From: Aspidapion aeneum
Lineage: Eukaryota; Arthropoda; Insecta; Coleoptera; Brentidae
Length of the DNA stretch: 64,000 bases
Assembly (NCBI GenBank): GCA_963576565.1
Contig: OY755042.1
Coordinates: 107,747,314-107,811,313, forward strand
Direction of reading: 5' to 3'
How positions within the stretch are numbered: the first letter of the stretch is position 1; each line of letters begins with the position of its first letter. Positions 10,880 to 21,558 of the stretch are shown piece by piece. The position numbers and the translations under genes were made by a program. The notes beneath the pieces were generated by a model. It was not told where the DNA came from and searched no databases. It was given only the letters and a program-made list of their open reading frames with translations.

Positions 10880-12470
10880 AATCAAATCCTTTTTAACAAT
10901 GTATATATCAGTGGGGACTAACTTCTAACAAACCCGCCAGCGACGTACGTAAATGGGCTCATTTAAAAAATGTCAAAAGAAAACATATTTTTTACTCGTT
11001 TTAATCAATTTTCTTAAAAACCAATCTCTTTATCAAAAAATGTGTTCTACACTTTATAGTATATATTAAAATTTCCACGCACATATCATCATACATATAT
11101 AAATGAACTTGTAGCTACCCTTTTCTCTTTTTGAGAAGTCAAAATCAAAAACCTCCCCCCCAAAGGCAATATGTATTTTAGTTTTTTAGAATTTTCTCGG
11201 AAAATAACCCTTTTAGCAAAAATTAACACTTTTTTGTGAAGAACGAAATTCTCTTTGCAATAATGTGTATTGGTCCATAAGGTGAGGAGAAGGAACTAGC
11301 TCTTCAGTGGCGTCTGTAAATTGAAATTATTTCGAAAAAACATGGTTATTATATTATATTATATTGTATTATATTATATTATATTATATTATATTATATT
11401 ATATTATATTATATTATATTATATTATATTATATTATATTATATTATATTATATTATATTATATTATATTATATTATATTATATTATATTATATTATATT
11501 ATATTATATTATATTATATTATATTATATTATATTATATTATATTATATTATATTATATTATATTATATTATATTATATTATATTATATTATATTATATT
11601 ATATTATATTATATTATATTATATTATATTATATTATATTATATTATATTATATTATATTATATTATATTATATTATATTATATTATATTATATTATATT
11701 ATATTATATTATATTATATTATATTATATTATATTATATTATATTATATTATATTATATTATAAAAAATTATATTATATTATATTTAAAAAAATTTTAGT
11801 ACACTTTATTGTAAAAAATATAATTTTCATTTAAAAGCTGTAATATTACGTACAGTTTATGTCACCTGTAAGCCTCCAGGGGCGTACTTACATAAATAAA
11901 TTTTCAAAAATAACCAAAATAACCAATTTCATTTATTTTTTTATTTTTTATCTATTTAAAAAAAAGCTTCTAAACAAAATTGACTTTTTACGATATTCAA
12001 TCCTACAAACCTTAGCTTTTAAGAAAATTTTACAAAAATGTTTGTTTGGTAATTTTTGAAAGTGACCCTAATTTTTGGACACCCCTGAAGAGTTATCCAT
12101 AACTTCGATAACATTTTGTGATGTACACCGTTTAAAAAAATTTTGTAAAGTAATCAATATATATTGTTGTAAGAAGCTTAGTTTTTAAGAAAATTGTAAA
12201 CATGTAAAAAAATTAATATCTTTGGTAATTTTTAAAAATTACTGTGTTATACACTGTTTAAAAGGAAATTTTAATATACTATAAAGTGTAGAACACATTT
12301 TTTGAAAAAGAGCTTGGTTTTTAAGAAAACCGAATAAAACAAGTAAAAAATATGTTTTCTTTTGACATTTTATAAATGACCCCATTTACGTACGTCGCTG
12401 GCGAGTTTGTTAGAAGTTAGTCCCCACTGAGTTATACATTGTTAAAAAGGAAATTTGACTATCTAGAATA
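10880..12470. repeat. Large inverted repeat enclosing a microsatellite
   Basis: The segment near 10880-11075 (including GTGGGGACTAACTTCTAACA, CGACGTACGTAAATGG and TGTTCTACACTTTATAGTAT) is found inverted at about 12262-12470 (ATACTATAAAGTGTAGAACA, CCATTTACGTACGTCG, TGTTAGAAGTTAGTCCCCAC). Weaker inverted similarity continues outward to about 12840, around an AAAAATGCACCTTTGGGGGG motif matching text near 11150 in reverse. The spacer holds a 440-bp pentanucleotide repeat. The structure resembles a foldback transposon, but termini and target duplications were not resolved. Confidence 0.7.
11346..11785. repeat. (ATATT)n pentanucleotide microsatellite, about 440 bp
   Basis: There are about 85 nearly perfect copies of TTATA/ATATT. 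Rare breaks include a TATTG near 11364 and an A-run near 11763. Because the period is five and the unit lacks stops in some frames, it creates artificial long open frames of repeated YYIIL; these are not genes. Confidence 0.97.
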
Positions 12471-13059
12471 ACATATTTTTTATATTAAGCTTACTGTCTG
12501 AAAAAATTAAGTAAAACAAAAACAAAAATGGTTTATTTTGTTTGTTTGTTTAATTAATATTAATAATAAAGTATAACACATTCTTTTCGAAACAGGTTGT
12601 TTTTTCAAAAAATTATTTAAATTATGGGAAAAACAGGTTTCTTTAACTTTTTTTAATTACTACAATAAATGGACGCCACTGGCGTTTGTAATCACTCTAA
12701 CCCACTGACTTATACCATTTTAGGAAGGAAATTTCATTTTCTACAATAAAGTCTTTTATACATTTTTTCAATTTTGCGAAAATTCAAAAAAACTAAAAAA
12801 ATGCACCTTTGGGGGGGGCTTTGGGTAGTTCGCCAAGAGTTTTAGGCCAATTTTAAAATTAATTTTTGTCCAAAATCAATAAATTATATAAATGTATAAT
12901 AAATTGTTATACATGTTTCAAAAAATGGTCCTTGCCGTAAAAATATAAAAAAAACTAAAATAATGCACTTTTTGGGGGGATTTGAGATTTCTAGCCCCAT
13001 AAAAAAGATTAAACTTTAAGACGCACGGTAACTCACACTGTAGCCACAGGTTACCCAAT
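12471..13059. other. AT-rich intergenic stretch with G-run motifs
   Basis: No gene is seen. Two related motifs, AAAAAATGCACCTTTGGGGG near 12796 and AAAATAATGCACTTTTTGGG near 12957, mark a degenerate direct repeat related to text around 11150. Confidence 0.4.
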
Positions 13060-13207
13060 GATCCGTGCATTCATACCTACCACTATTGTGTTTTTAAATA
13101 CGTCCGGAATACTCACTATTTGTTTGGTGATCCGTGATACTATTAAATAAACTAATAATTTGTTTGTAAAAAAATTTCGAGAATCATAATTTTAAAATAT
13201 TATGGAG
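13060..13207 (+). repeat. Left part of the duplicated block, unit A
   Basis: The text around 13072-13200 (ACCACTATTGTGTTTTTAAA, ACGTCCGGAATACTCACTAT, ACTAATAATTTG, TTTTAAAATATTATG) corresponds to 44508-44540 plus 46702-46760 in unit B, on either side of a 2.2-kb insertion there. This is the leftmost homology I can follow between the two Xdh-bearing blocks. Confidence 0.55.
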
Positions 13208-13286
13208 CAGTGGCGTATATATAAGGGGGGGGCCGAAACTAAGAATTTTTTAGATGTTTTCCACATATTTCATGAAAAGAAACATA

Positions 13287-13400
13287 AATAAATTTAGAAA
13301 AAAAACTTTTTGAAAACAAGCTTTTATAAAATGGACTAAAAAGCATAAAATAATTTTTTGAGTGTTCTGATATCATAATAATAAAAGCGATGGGCGTATT
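13287..13400 (+). repeat. Inverted repeat arm (pairs with 14638-14751)
   Basis: AACAAGCTTTTATAAAATGG, GTTCTGATATCATAATAATA and AAAGCGATGGGCGTATT are all found inverted at 14638-14751, over about 114 bp with few differences. The arms enclose the 937-bp TIR element at 13691-14627 and other sequence. Confidence 0.75.
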
Positions 13401-13690
13401 GAATATTAGGTAAATGCCTTTCCATGCGCATTTGGTAGATCGTCTACAACCGATGATGGGCCGACTCTTCTTTTTCAATGTGACAAAATAAATCGACACA
13501 CTGCCGGTCGAGGATGATCTGCCTAATATGAAGCAGGTGTAATAATGTCCATCCATATCAGAAAAATGTAAGGATAGCTTGAGTAGGGTTGGGTTGGGCT
13601 AAATTGGCTACCCTTACATTTCTCTGCTATAATATAATGAATTTGAATTTTCACTAAACTTCGAGTTAACAAGGCTAAAACAAAAACGGG

Positions 13691-13855
13691 TACACAGAAA
13701 AAAAAATTATCTTGATTCTAGAAAACTTATTTTTTCAAAAATATTATCTTTACTCAAAGCAAGTTGACTTGACTTAACGAAACAGCCTGTTTTGCAACAA
13801 TATTTTATTTTTCTTGTTATCTAGTTTTAAAAGAAGACTCGGCACTTTAATGACA

Positions 13856-13914
<59 letters not shown>

Positions 13915-14627
13915 ATTAAAGTGCCTTTTTATCCCTCAGCAAATTGTAGCCCTTCCTTTTTGGTCGGGCTACAATCTTTTGCCTCATGATAAAAAGCACC
14001 ACTTTAGTCCCTAGGTATATAATGTACTATTTCAAGAAAATTAAAAATCTTAATTGAAGAAAATTATCTGTAAAATCATAATTTAATCGAAGAGAAGTAT
14101 TGCATTTATGCAAGAAAACAATGTCTTCCACTTTCTTGCTTTAAGAAAAATTCCACTTTTTACCAAGAATAAAAACATTCATTTTCTTGAATAAAAAACA
14201 TTCATTTTCTCAATTCGAGATCAAGAATAGTATATTTTCTTGGTTAAAGAAACTTATTGCTTTTAAACAAAAATAAGATTGTTTTGAAATTAAAAAATTA
14301 ATAAAATAATTTTTACAAACAAGATCTTTATTTTCTTAAATCAAAATATCTATTTCTTTCAACTTGAAAAGTTTAATGACTTCGCGAAAGACAATAAAGT
14401 GATCTTGATGCCAGCCACTCTTTTTCTAGAATTAATCGATTATGATTTTCTTAAAGTGAAACTAATGTATTTTATAATGAGAAATTGTTTGCCTTCATTC
14501 AATGTTATATTCCAAGAAAAAAATTATTTTATTTTAAAGCAGATATTGCTTTGGTGCATAGGAAAGCATTTTTTGTTTTGATCCGATGCAATTTGACTTG
14601 ATTTGAAACAATTTTTTTTTCTGTGTA
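13691..14627. mobile_element. 937-bp TIR element with TACACAGAAAAAAAAAT ends
   Basis: The left end TACACAGAAAAAAAAATT and right end AATTTTTTTTTCTGTGTA are perfect inverted repeats of 18 bp. The interior is AT-rich, full of TTTTCTTG/CAAGAAAA motifs and has no coding capacity. It includes an (AT)n run and a hairpin around 13945-13990 (ATTGTAGCCCTTCC paired loosely with GGTCGGGCTACAAT). Confidence 0.65.
13856..13911. repeat. (AT)n microsatellite
   Basis: There are about 27 uninterrupted AT dinucleotides. They are flanked by short inverted text (CACTTTAAT on the left, ATTAAAGTG on the right), so the run sits at the tip of a potential hairpin. Confidence 0.95.
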
Positions 14628-14637
14628 AATTTCCTTT

Positions 14638-14751
14638 AATACGCCCATCGCTTTTATTATTATGATATCAGAACACTCAAAAAATTAATTTATGCTTTTT
14701 AGTCCATTTTATAAAAGCTTGTTTTCAAAAAGTTTTTTTTTCTAAATTTAT
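14638..14751 (-). repeat. Inverted repeat arm (pairs with 13287-13400)
   Basis: This is the inverted partner of 13287-13400, beginning with AATACGCCCATCGC and ending with TTTCTAAATTTAT. Confidence 0.75.
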
Positions 14752-14789
14752 ATTTTAATTTTTAGATTTGTCTAAGTCTATGCATTTCT

Positions 14790-15450
14790 AATTTTGGTCG
14801 AGATCGAACAAACTAAAGTCTTACCTCTTCTACGCCCCCCCCCACTTTTTAGTGGGAGAGCATGTGAATTTTGAAATCAATCAGATACCTACGTGGAAGT
14901 CAGTTGAAAGTAATCAGAAAAACTCGTTATTAAATCGTCCATTTTGAATCCACCATATTGAATTTTTGTAATCTGATCAAAAATTCGTAATCCTCATCCT
15001 CAAAAACCCCCAGATACCATTTTTGGTGAAAATCCGACAAACTAAAATTTTACCCCCTCTCCGCCCTCCACGTTAGGGGGCAGGTAGGCAGTCAGTGATA
15101 CCACATTATTGGATTGTCATCGGAACTATAACGGTATGTGAAATTTGAAGTTAATCAGATGCGTGGAAGTCAGTGGAAAGTAATCTAGAAAATCTTGACA
15201 TTAAATCGTCCATTTTGAATCCGCTATATTGAATTTTTGTAATCTGATCAAAAATTCGTAATTCTCATCCTCAAAAACCCCCAGATACCAAGTTTGGTTG
15301 AAATCGGACAAACTAAAGTTTTACCCCCACTCCACCCCTCACGTTAGGGGGGAGGTAGGTACCCGATGAAACCATATTATTCTATTGTCACCGGAACTAA
15401 GACGCTATGCGAAATTTGAAGTCAATCGGATGTTTGGAAGTTCTTCAAAA
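14790..15450 (+). repeat. 271-bp tandem repeat, about 2.4 units
   Basis: AATCTGATCAAAAATTCGTA occurs at 14970 and 15241, a period of 271 bp. Shared blocks include CTCAAAAACCCCCAGATACC, ACAAACTAAA, CACGTTAGGGGG, TTAAATCGTCCATTTTGAAT and TGTGAAATTTGAAGT. A partial leading unit occupies 14790-14969. Confidence 0.8.
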
Positions 15451-15604
15451 ATGAGTTGCAAGATTTGATTACATTCATACATACATACAGGTGAAGTTAA
15501 ATAAAAGCTTGTAAATAGCATAAAATACGGCCTCATGGGGTCTCGGGCCCCACTAAAATTGTCTCGGGCCCACCTTGAAATGTTTTTTTTTATATACGCC
15601 ACTG

Positions 15605-16898
15605 TACAAATTCTGAAAAGGCACGTTTTTATAACCTTTGGTCTGCAGCTATTTGGAAAAATAAATAATGTTAAGCTTTTAACAACGTTAAAAATGGTGG
15701 CAAAAGCAGTCCAAAAAAGGGACTAAACAGGAGATAAGAGGCTTATTAATATACAGGGTGATTCAAAGTTGCTTAATTAGGAGACGCTCACATTTCCAGA
15801 ATAGTTAAAAGTTGAAATTCATATCTTAAAACAGTACCCCCATACGAGGGCTTTTTGAAAAGTAGGTATCTTAATTGGGCTATTTCATGTATAGGGTGAT
15901 CCAAATCCCTCACACACTCCTAAACTGAATTTCATCTGTCACTTTTAGTTTTTCATATTATACTTAAAGACTAGAATTTTCGGAAAACTCAAAAAGTGTG
16001 TAAAAACATAAGACTCAAAATGTGAAATAAAAACTCTCTCATAAAGTGAATATTGCTAAAAAACTATAGTAGCTTGTTTGCATCGATGTGTATTCGTAGC
16101 CTATTCTCACACTTCAAGTGAAGCCATGATAATATAATAGCCTTGAAAACAGTTTTATGTAAATATCTCAGAAACTAAAGCTTCTACGAAGTGTTTTTGG
16201 TTACAACACGAATTATTGGGCAAAATATAGTCCGAAAACAGTGTATTGATACGATGCTCCGTTAAAAAATTAGCATTTTTTAAAGTTTTTAATTGTCAAA
16301 AAACTGTCATTAGCATTTGTTCAAAATATAATCAGCTCGTAAGAGTGTCGAGAACTATTTTACCTGAAAATCGGTTCAGCGGTATAGGAGCTATCGTGTT
16401 ACGGACAGAAATAATATACACACACACAGACATACAGCCAGACATCACGATCGTCCAAACAACACAGTCGAAAATAATACCTCCTCTAGCCAGTGCTACG
16501 CGGGCTAGGAAGGTAAAAATTAAATACAATAATTTTAAATATTACATTTTACGTTAAAAAAATCAAAAAGCATAGAAGAAAATATTATAAATACAAAATC
16601 TATAAATTCTAAGTTTTTAGAAAGCACAAAAATAAAGCCAAGAATAATCTACTTATTTTTTATATTATCCATATATTATATCTAGAACACCCTGTATTTA
16701 TCGGTTGCTCAAAGACTTTACACTATTAAAATTATTATTATCTACTGCCTCTGTAACTAGTGGTCTTGATATCTTTCCTTTCAAACAAACAACTTGTTTA
16801 TTACTTTCAAATCTTTGCGTGTATTTGTTTAAAAAATATTTTTAGCCCAAGTGCGTTTTAAAGAAATTGGTCCGGTATAATAGTGAGCATTTTTAAAG
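15605..16898 (+). other. 5' flank of Xdh-A, shared with unit B
   Basis: Blocks such as AAAAAAGGGACTAAACAGGA, GATAAGAGGCTT, GGTTGCTCAAA-ACTTTACA and GATATCTTTCCTTT recur in the same order upstream of Xdh-B (46790-49061), so this flank was duplicated with the gene. It contains two ACAGGGTGA-like motifs (15758, 15893) and a reverse copy of the TCTGTCCGTAACACAATAGC dispersed repeat at 16360-16480. A TATAATA at 16876 lies only 23 bp before the ATG, too close to be a convincing TATA box. Confidence 0.6.
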
Positions 16899-19800
16899 AT
16901 GGTTGTTTCTGAAAAAACCCAAATTTATACGGATTCTTTGGTGTTTTTCGTAAATGGAAAAAAGGTAGGAATTAGTGATCAAATGGGACATTTTTCAGGG
17001 GTTTAAGGTACCGGGTAGTCCCAGTTGGATGTTTTTTGGGGATTTTACGTTTTTCAAGCCGAGATACATCAAAACAAGAAAAAAGATCGATTTTTGAGAC
17101 GTCTTCAAATAGCAAAACCGCTTCTTTCTAGATCCTGTAGTTTTTCAGCTACGAGGGGATTTTAAAAAGTCTACAATTCTGAAAGTTCAGGCCTATAACT
17201 TTTTTATTTATAAAAATTTAATTTTAGTGTAAATTGCTTTTATTGTAAATTTTTTAATAAAGATTCATCTGTTAAAGTAGGTTTCATCTTCACTTTTAGT
17301 TTTTGAAATATTACATAAAGTTAGGTATGTTTTACAGATTTCAAAAATGGACGAACCCTCGTTTTATTCGATTTTTGAAATTAGCGTACAATTTTCTTGA
17401 AAATGTCGTATCACACCTAATATTTATTTTTTTTATTGTTTTTTTTTATTTTTATTTTTATTTTTCAATTACTTCTTTATTTTTAAATATTTTTTTTTTA
17501 ATTTGATTATTTTAAAATATTTTAAACTCATTAAATCACAAAATAAAATTAAAAAATATTTAGAAAATACAACGAATATAAAGAAATAAATTATGTCATT
17601 CCATAAAGAAATAACGATTTTAAGTACTTTATTAAAAATTAAAAGTAACAAATAAAATTTAGCTTGACAGTTTAATTCTCTATCAAAAAAGCTATAAAAA
17701 ACCATTTTAATAAAATAGTTCTAGGCACCGTCAATGATTAGGAACTCACGTTATTAGCACCCTTCATAAATGCAGACTTTTTACAATTCCCTCGTAGCTG
17801 ACGAACTTAGAATTTTATCAAGAAGCGGTTTTGAAATTTGAAGACGTCTTAAAAATCAAGCATAGTACTGGTTTTTATCTAAATCGGTTAAAAATACCTA
17901 AAACCCTCAAAAAACATCAAACTAGGCCCACCCTGTACATATTCTTTTTGCAATTTTGGAAGTTTTTTCGAGTTTATTCATTTGTTTGAGTTTTAAAGTT
18001 TAACGACTTATTATTTTATTTTATCATCATTTGAAGAGCTCGAAGAAAAACGAATTTTTCGATATTGAGCCGCCATTTTCTTTTGAAGTGACTTTTTCAA
18101 TTTTTGAAAATTTTTTAATTTAAGTAGGTCTGGTTTAAAGTGAAGCCATCAAAATTAAGTTAATGCTTCCTAAAAAAAGGAAATTCATTTTTCTCTTAAC
18201 TTAGGCAGCCGCCATCTTAGATTCTGGTGCCGAAAAGTCGGGGATTCTCGAATAAAAATTAAGCTTTGGGTGTAATATACAGGGTGGCCAGTTTAAATGT
18301 ACGACTGCCTCCAGCAAGCTAATATTTAATTCTTTGGAAAAAACAACAACACGTCAACTAAGTTTTTTTATGAGCTTTCTTTCTGCTGCAAAAAATTTTT
18401 GGTATCTCGTTTGAAAGCTTATGAAAAAAGAAAAACAACAAAATATTTTTTTTTACATTTCAAGTGACGTATACCATTATTTTTCTTTTTTCATCCAATA
18501 AGGTATCACAAGTGAAAAACAATTTTTTGACATTTGGTTTAACGTATGCCAAAAAAAAATTATTTTGTGATCATCTGAAAAAAAGTGAGTAGATCCCTTT
18601 TCGGGGGTCCGACCAAACATTTTTTAAGGTAGAAAGAAAGCTTGTAGAAAAACTTAGTAGACTTGTTTTTGTTTTTCTCCAAATATTAATCCGCTAGCAG
18701 CTCCATTTTGCAGATTTATTTTACAAATTTACACTGTGACTATAAGACCTTATTAGTTTGTATCTGATTTGTTAAAACCAATCAATCGCTTATAACTAAA
18801 TATACAAATAAAAGTTACACTGCTTAATTAAGTTATCGATATTCTTGCTGTCTTTGCTAGAAATTAATTACATTATATAGATACCTACTTATGAGGGAAG
18901 TAAAAAATGACACAAAATGTTGATTTTAAATAAATGTATGGAAAATGTAATTTAAAAAAACAAATTTTTGTTTTAGGTTATAGATTCTAATGTTGATCCC
19001 GAATGGACGTTATTATATTACTTAAGATCGAAACGTATCCTCTTTAATCAAAGAAAACCCATTTAATATCCTTTCAGCTTGGTTGTGCTCGGGCTAAGTA
19101 TGGGGCCGAACAAGGCAGGAAAGCGTCACACAGCTCTTTTTAAGAACTTGCCCAAACAAACCATTTTTTGCTTGGTTGTGTAACTTTATTAAAGTTATAA
19201 ACAGCAAGTGAAATTACAGAAAGAAAAATAAGAAAAAAGTTTTCTGTCTTCGGCCGGGACTCAGGACAGTGGGAAGGAAGAATTATAGAGACCAGTTGGA
19301 CGAATTGTCGAGTTAATACCCTGAGAGTTTCTCGTTCTTGTATTGAGACACCGCACACATGCATAGATGAAAGTTTTCCGAAAGTTTATGTATGGTCTTC
19401 GGTGGTTCAATGTTAAGAGCGTTTGCGTACAGAGCAAGAGATTTCGGGTTCGAGTCCCTGCCAAAGACAGAAAACTTTTTTCTTATTTTTCTTTCTTATT
19501 GCATTATTTGCAATTTGGTATTTGATTATTAAAGTTCGTATACACCAAACTGCTCCGCGAGTGCGCCGATTGTGCGCCTTTCCACGCCGTATTTGCGTCG
19601 CTCACCCAATTCGTTTCAACGAACTTTCTACGATCCACGGAAAAACAGCAAACACGCACTGAAATGAAAACTTGACAATAAACTATATATATATTTATCG
19701 GTTTCACAACGTTCTACGTCTTCCGATACCCAATCTCCACTCGTTTCTGTTTGCCCATAATTCATCATCTAGGCCTCTTATTCTTATTTCACTGTTTATT

Positions 19801-21558
19801 CCTTCTCTCCAGCTTCTCCTTGGCCGTCCCCGTTTTCTTCGGCCAGTTGGTTTCCATTGTTGTATTTGTTTAGGTAGTCTTTCATCATTCATTCTTTGTA
19901 CATGTCCGTACCACACCAATTGTTTTGTTCTTATATCATCCACTAAAGTACGTTCACCCACTGTCATAATTTCTCTTATTCTTTGATTTGTAACTCTTTC
20001 TCTTTTTGATTTCCCTGCTGCTTTTCTCCAATAGTCCATCTCCGTAGCGGAAAGCATTTTTTCTGTTCTATCCTTGATTGGTCATACTTCTGAGCCGTAT
20101 GTAATAATACTTTTTACAATTGTGTTATATATAAGCTTTTTGTTATGTTTTGATATACTTTGGTCCCAAATTATTCCATTTAATAAATTTATTTTTCTTC
20201 CTTGTACGTTTCGACCTTTTTGAGCTTTGTCTAGTGTTCCGTCAGCTGTAATTTTTAGACCTAAGTATTTATACTCATCACAGGACTGAATTCGCGGCCC
20301 GGTATTTAAGATTAGATCCTGTTTCGTTTCACCGATACATATACTCTGTCTTATTGAGATTAACCTCTAGTCCCCACTTATTGTATTCTTCTATTAGTTT
20401 TCGTGTCATATATTCGAGGTCGTCATAATCCTGAGCCACAACTATCTGATCATCGGCGAAACATAAAGTATACAAGGTGGTTTCGTCCAACGGAATTCCC
20501 ATGTTTTGACATTTTCTCTTCCATACTTTAAGGACTTGTTCCAAGTATATCTTGAAGAGCGTAGGTGAGATACAGCAACCTTGTTTAACCTTTATTTGCT
20601 TGAAAGCCCTTGGTTAGTTTTGCTATTTTAACTTTTGCCTTACTATTGCGGTATAACTCTTTGATGGCCTTAATTAGTTCTACGCTTATGTTTGTGTTTT
20701 CCAACGCTTTCCAAAGTAGATAGAACTGCCGATGTGATCCCAAAGGATCTGCAAACACACAAAGAGGAGCCGAAGAAAGCTGAAAACACAAAAACAGGAC
20801 GAATCCATGCTTGCGCGCGGAGTGTGAGCAGCGCGCAAGTGGCGCAGATACGGCACGTTCGCGAAGCAGTTTGGTGTATTGTATACGTACTCTTATAATT
20901 GGAAATTTTCCTTCAAATTTATATGTCCTTAACAAATACTTATCAGTCAGATTATGTGGCACCAAACTGGGATGCGGCGAGGGAGGCTGCGGTGCCTGCA
21001 CTGTCATGGTCTCCAAATATGACAGAGTTAACAAGAAAGAAATGTATCCTTTTTAACAAATAAATTTTTACCCAAAAATTAATCTGCCATTTTTAAGAAG
21101 ATTTGGAGACTTAGATAGAATGTAGCTTGTACTGAAAACTGGTTTTCTTAACTTATTCATCAGACATATTCCAGTCAATGCCTGTTTGGCACCGGTATGC
21201 GCAATGCACGGTTTGGCAGTAACCACCGTGGAAGGCATAGGATCTACCAAAACCAAACTACACCCTGTTCAAGAAAGAATCGCGAAAGCCCATGGGTCTC
21301 AATGCGGCTTTTGCACCCCTGGAATGGTGATGTCCATGTACACGTTGCTCAGACAAAGTCCAGGACCCAGTTGGAAAGAAATGGAAGAAGCGTTTCAAGG
21401 AAATTTGTGCAGATGCACCGGGTACAGGCCTATCCTCGAAGGATTCAAGACGTTTCTGGAAGATTGGGAAGTGGCAAGAAATGGAAATCTACAGAATGGC
21501 ACGAACGGGACAAATGGTGTTTGTGGAATGGGAGATCAATGCTGTAAAATGAAAAATG
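16899..21558 (+). CDS. Xdh: Xdh-A exons 1-4: two 2Fe-2S domains
   Basis: Residues 1-205. Exon 1 gives [13 protein letters not shown] then LVFFVNGKK. Exon 2 adds [19 protein letters not shown]. Exon 3 holds the plant-type ferredoxin ligands in [14 protein letters not shown] (Cys51, 56, 59), and exon 4 the fourth (Cys81 in [13 protein letters not shown]). The second cluster uses QCGFCTPG (about Cys121 and 124) and [11 protein letters not shown] (about Cys156 and 158). The exon 2/3 junction uses the acceptor ATCAG at 20946 rather than the TCAG four bases later, because only the former keeps the frame and gives the family-typical LRLCGTK. The tail of exon 4 ([17 protein letters not shown]) is the variable linker to the FAD domain. 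Confidence 0.93.

Larger units (their letters stand above)
13208..15604. mobile_element. hAT-ended block of nested repeats, specific to unit A
   Basis: The left end CAGTGGCGTATATATAAGG and right end TTATATACGCCACTG are inverted and hAT-like. Unit B lacks this block at the corresponding position (about 46756). Inside are an inverted pair (13287-13400 and 14638-14751), a TIR element (13691-14627), an AT microsatellite and a 271-bp tandem repeat. The flanking sequences do not show a clean 8-bp duplication, so the boundary assignment rests on the TIRs and on comparison with unit B. Confidence 0.6.

Noticed and set aside
11321..11834. Long open frames of repeated YYIIL in the microsatellite
   Set aside because: They arise only because the ATATT unit has a period of five and no stop in some frames; there is no gene-like composition or start context.
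13239..13556. 105-codon minus-strand frame in the hAT-bounded block
   Set aside because: No motif is visible, it overlaps an inverted-repeat arm, and its composition follows local AT-rich repeats.
20946..20950. Acceptor TCAG four bases into exon 3 of Xdh-A
   Set aside because: Using it shifts the frame; the upstream ATCAG gives the family-typical LRLCGTK and the same exon length as copy B.
20585..21034. 149-codon minus-strand frame over RTE and Xdh exon 3
   Set aside because: It joins RTE residues to the antisense of Xdh exon 3 and intron sequence by chance; only the RTE portion is meaningful.
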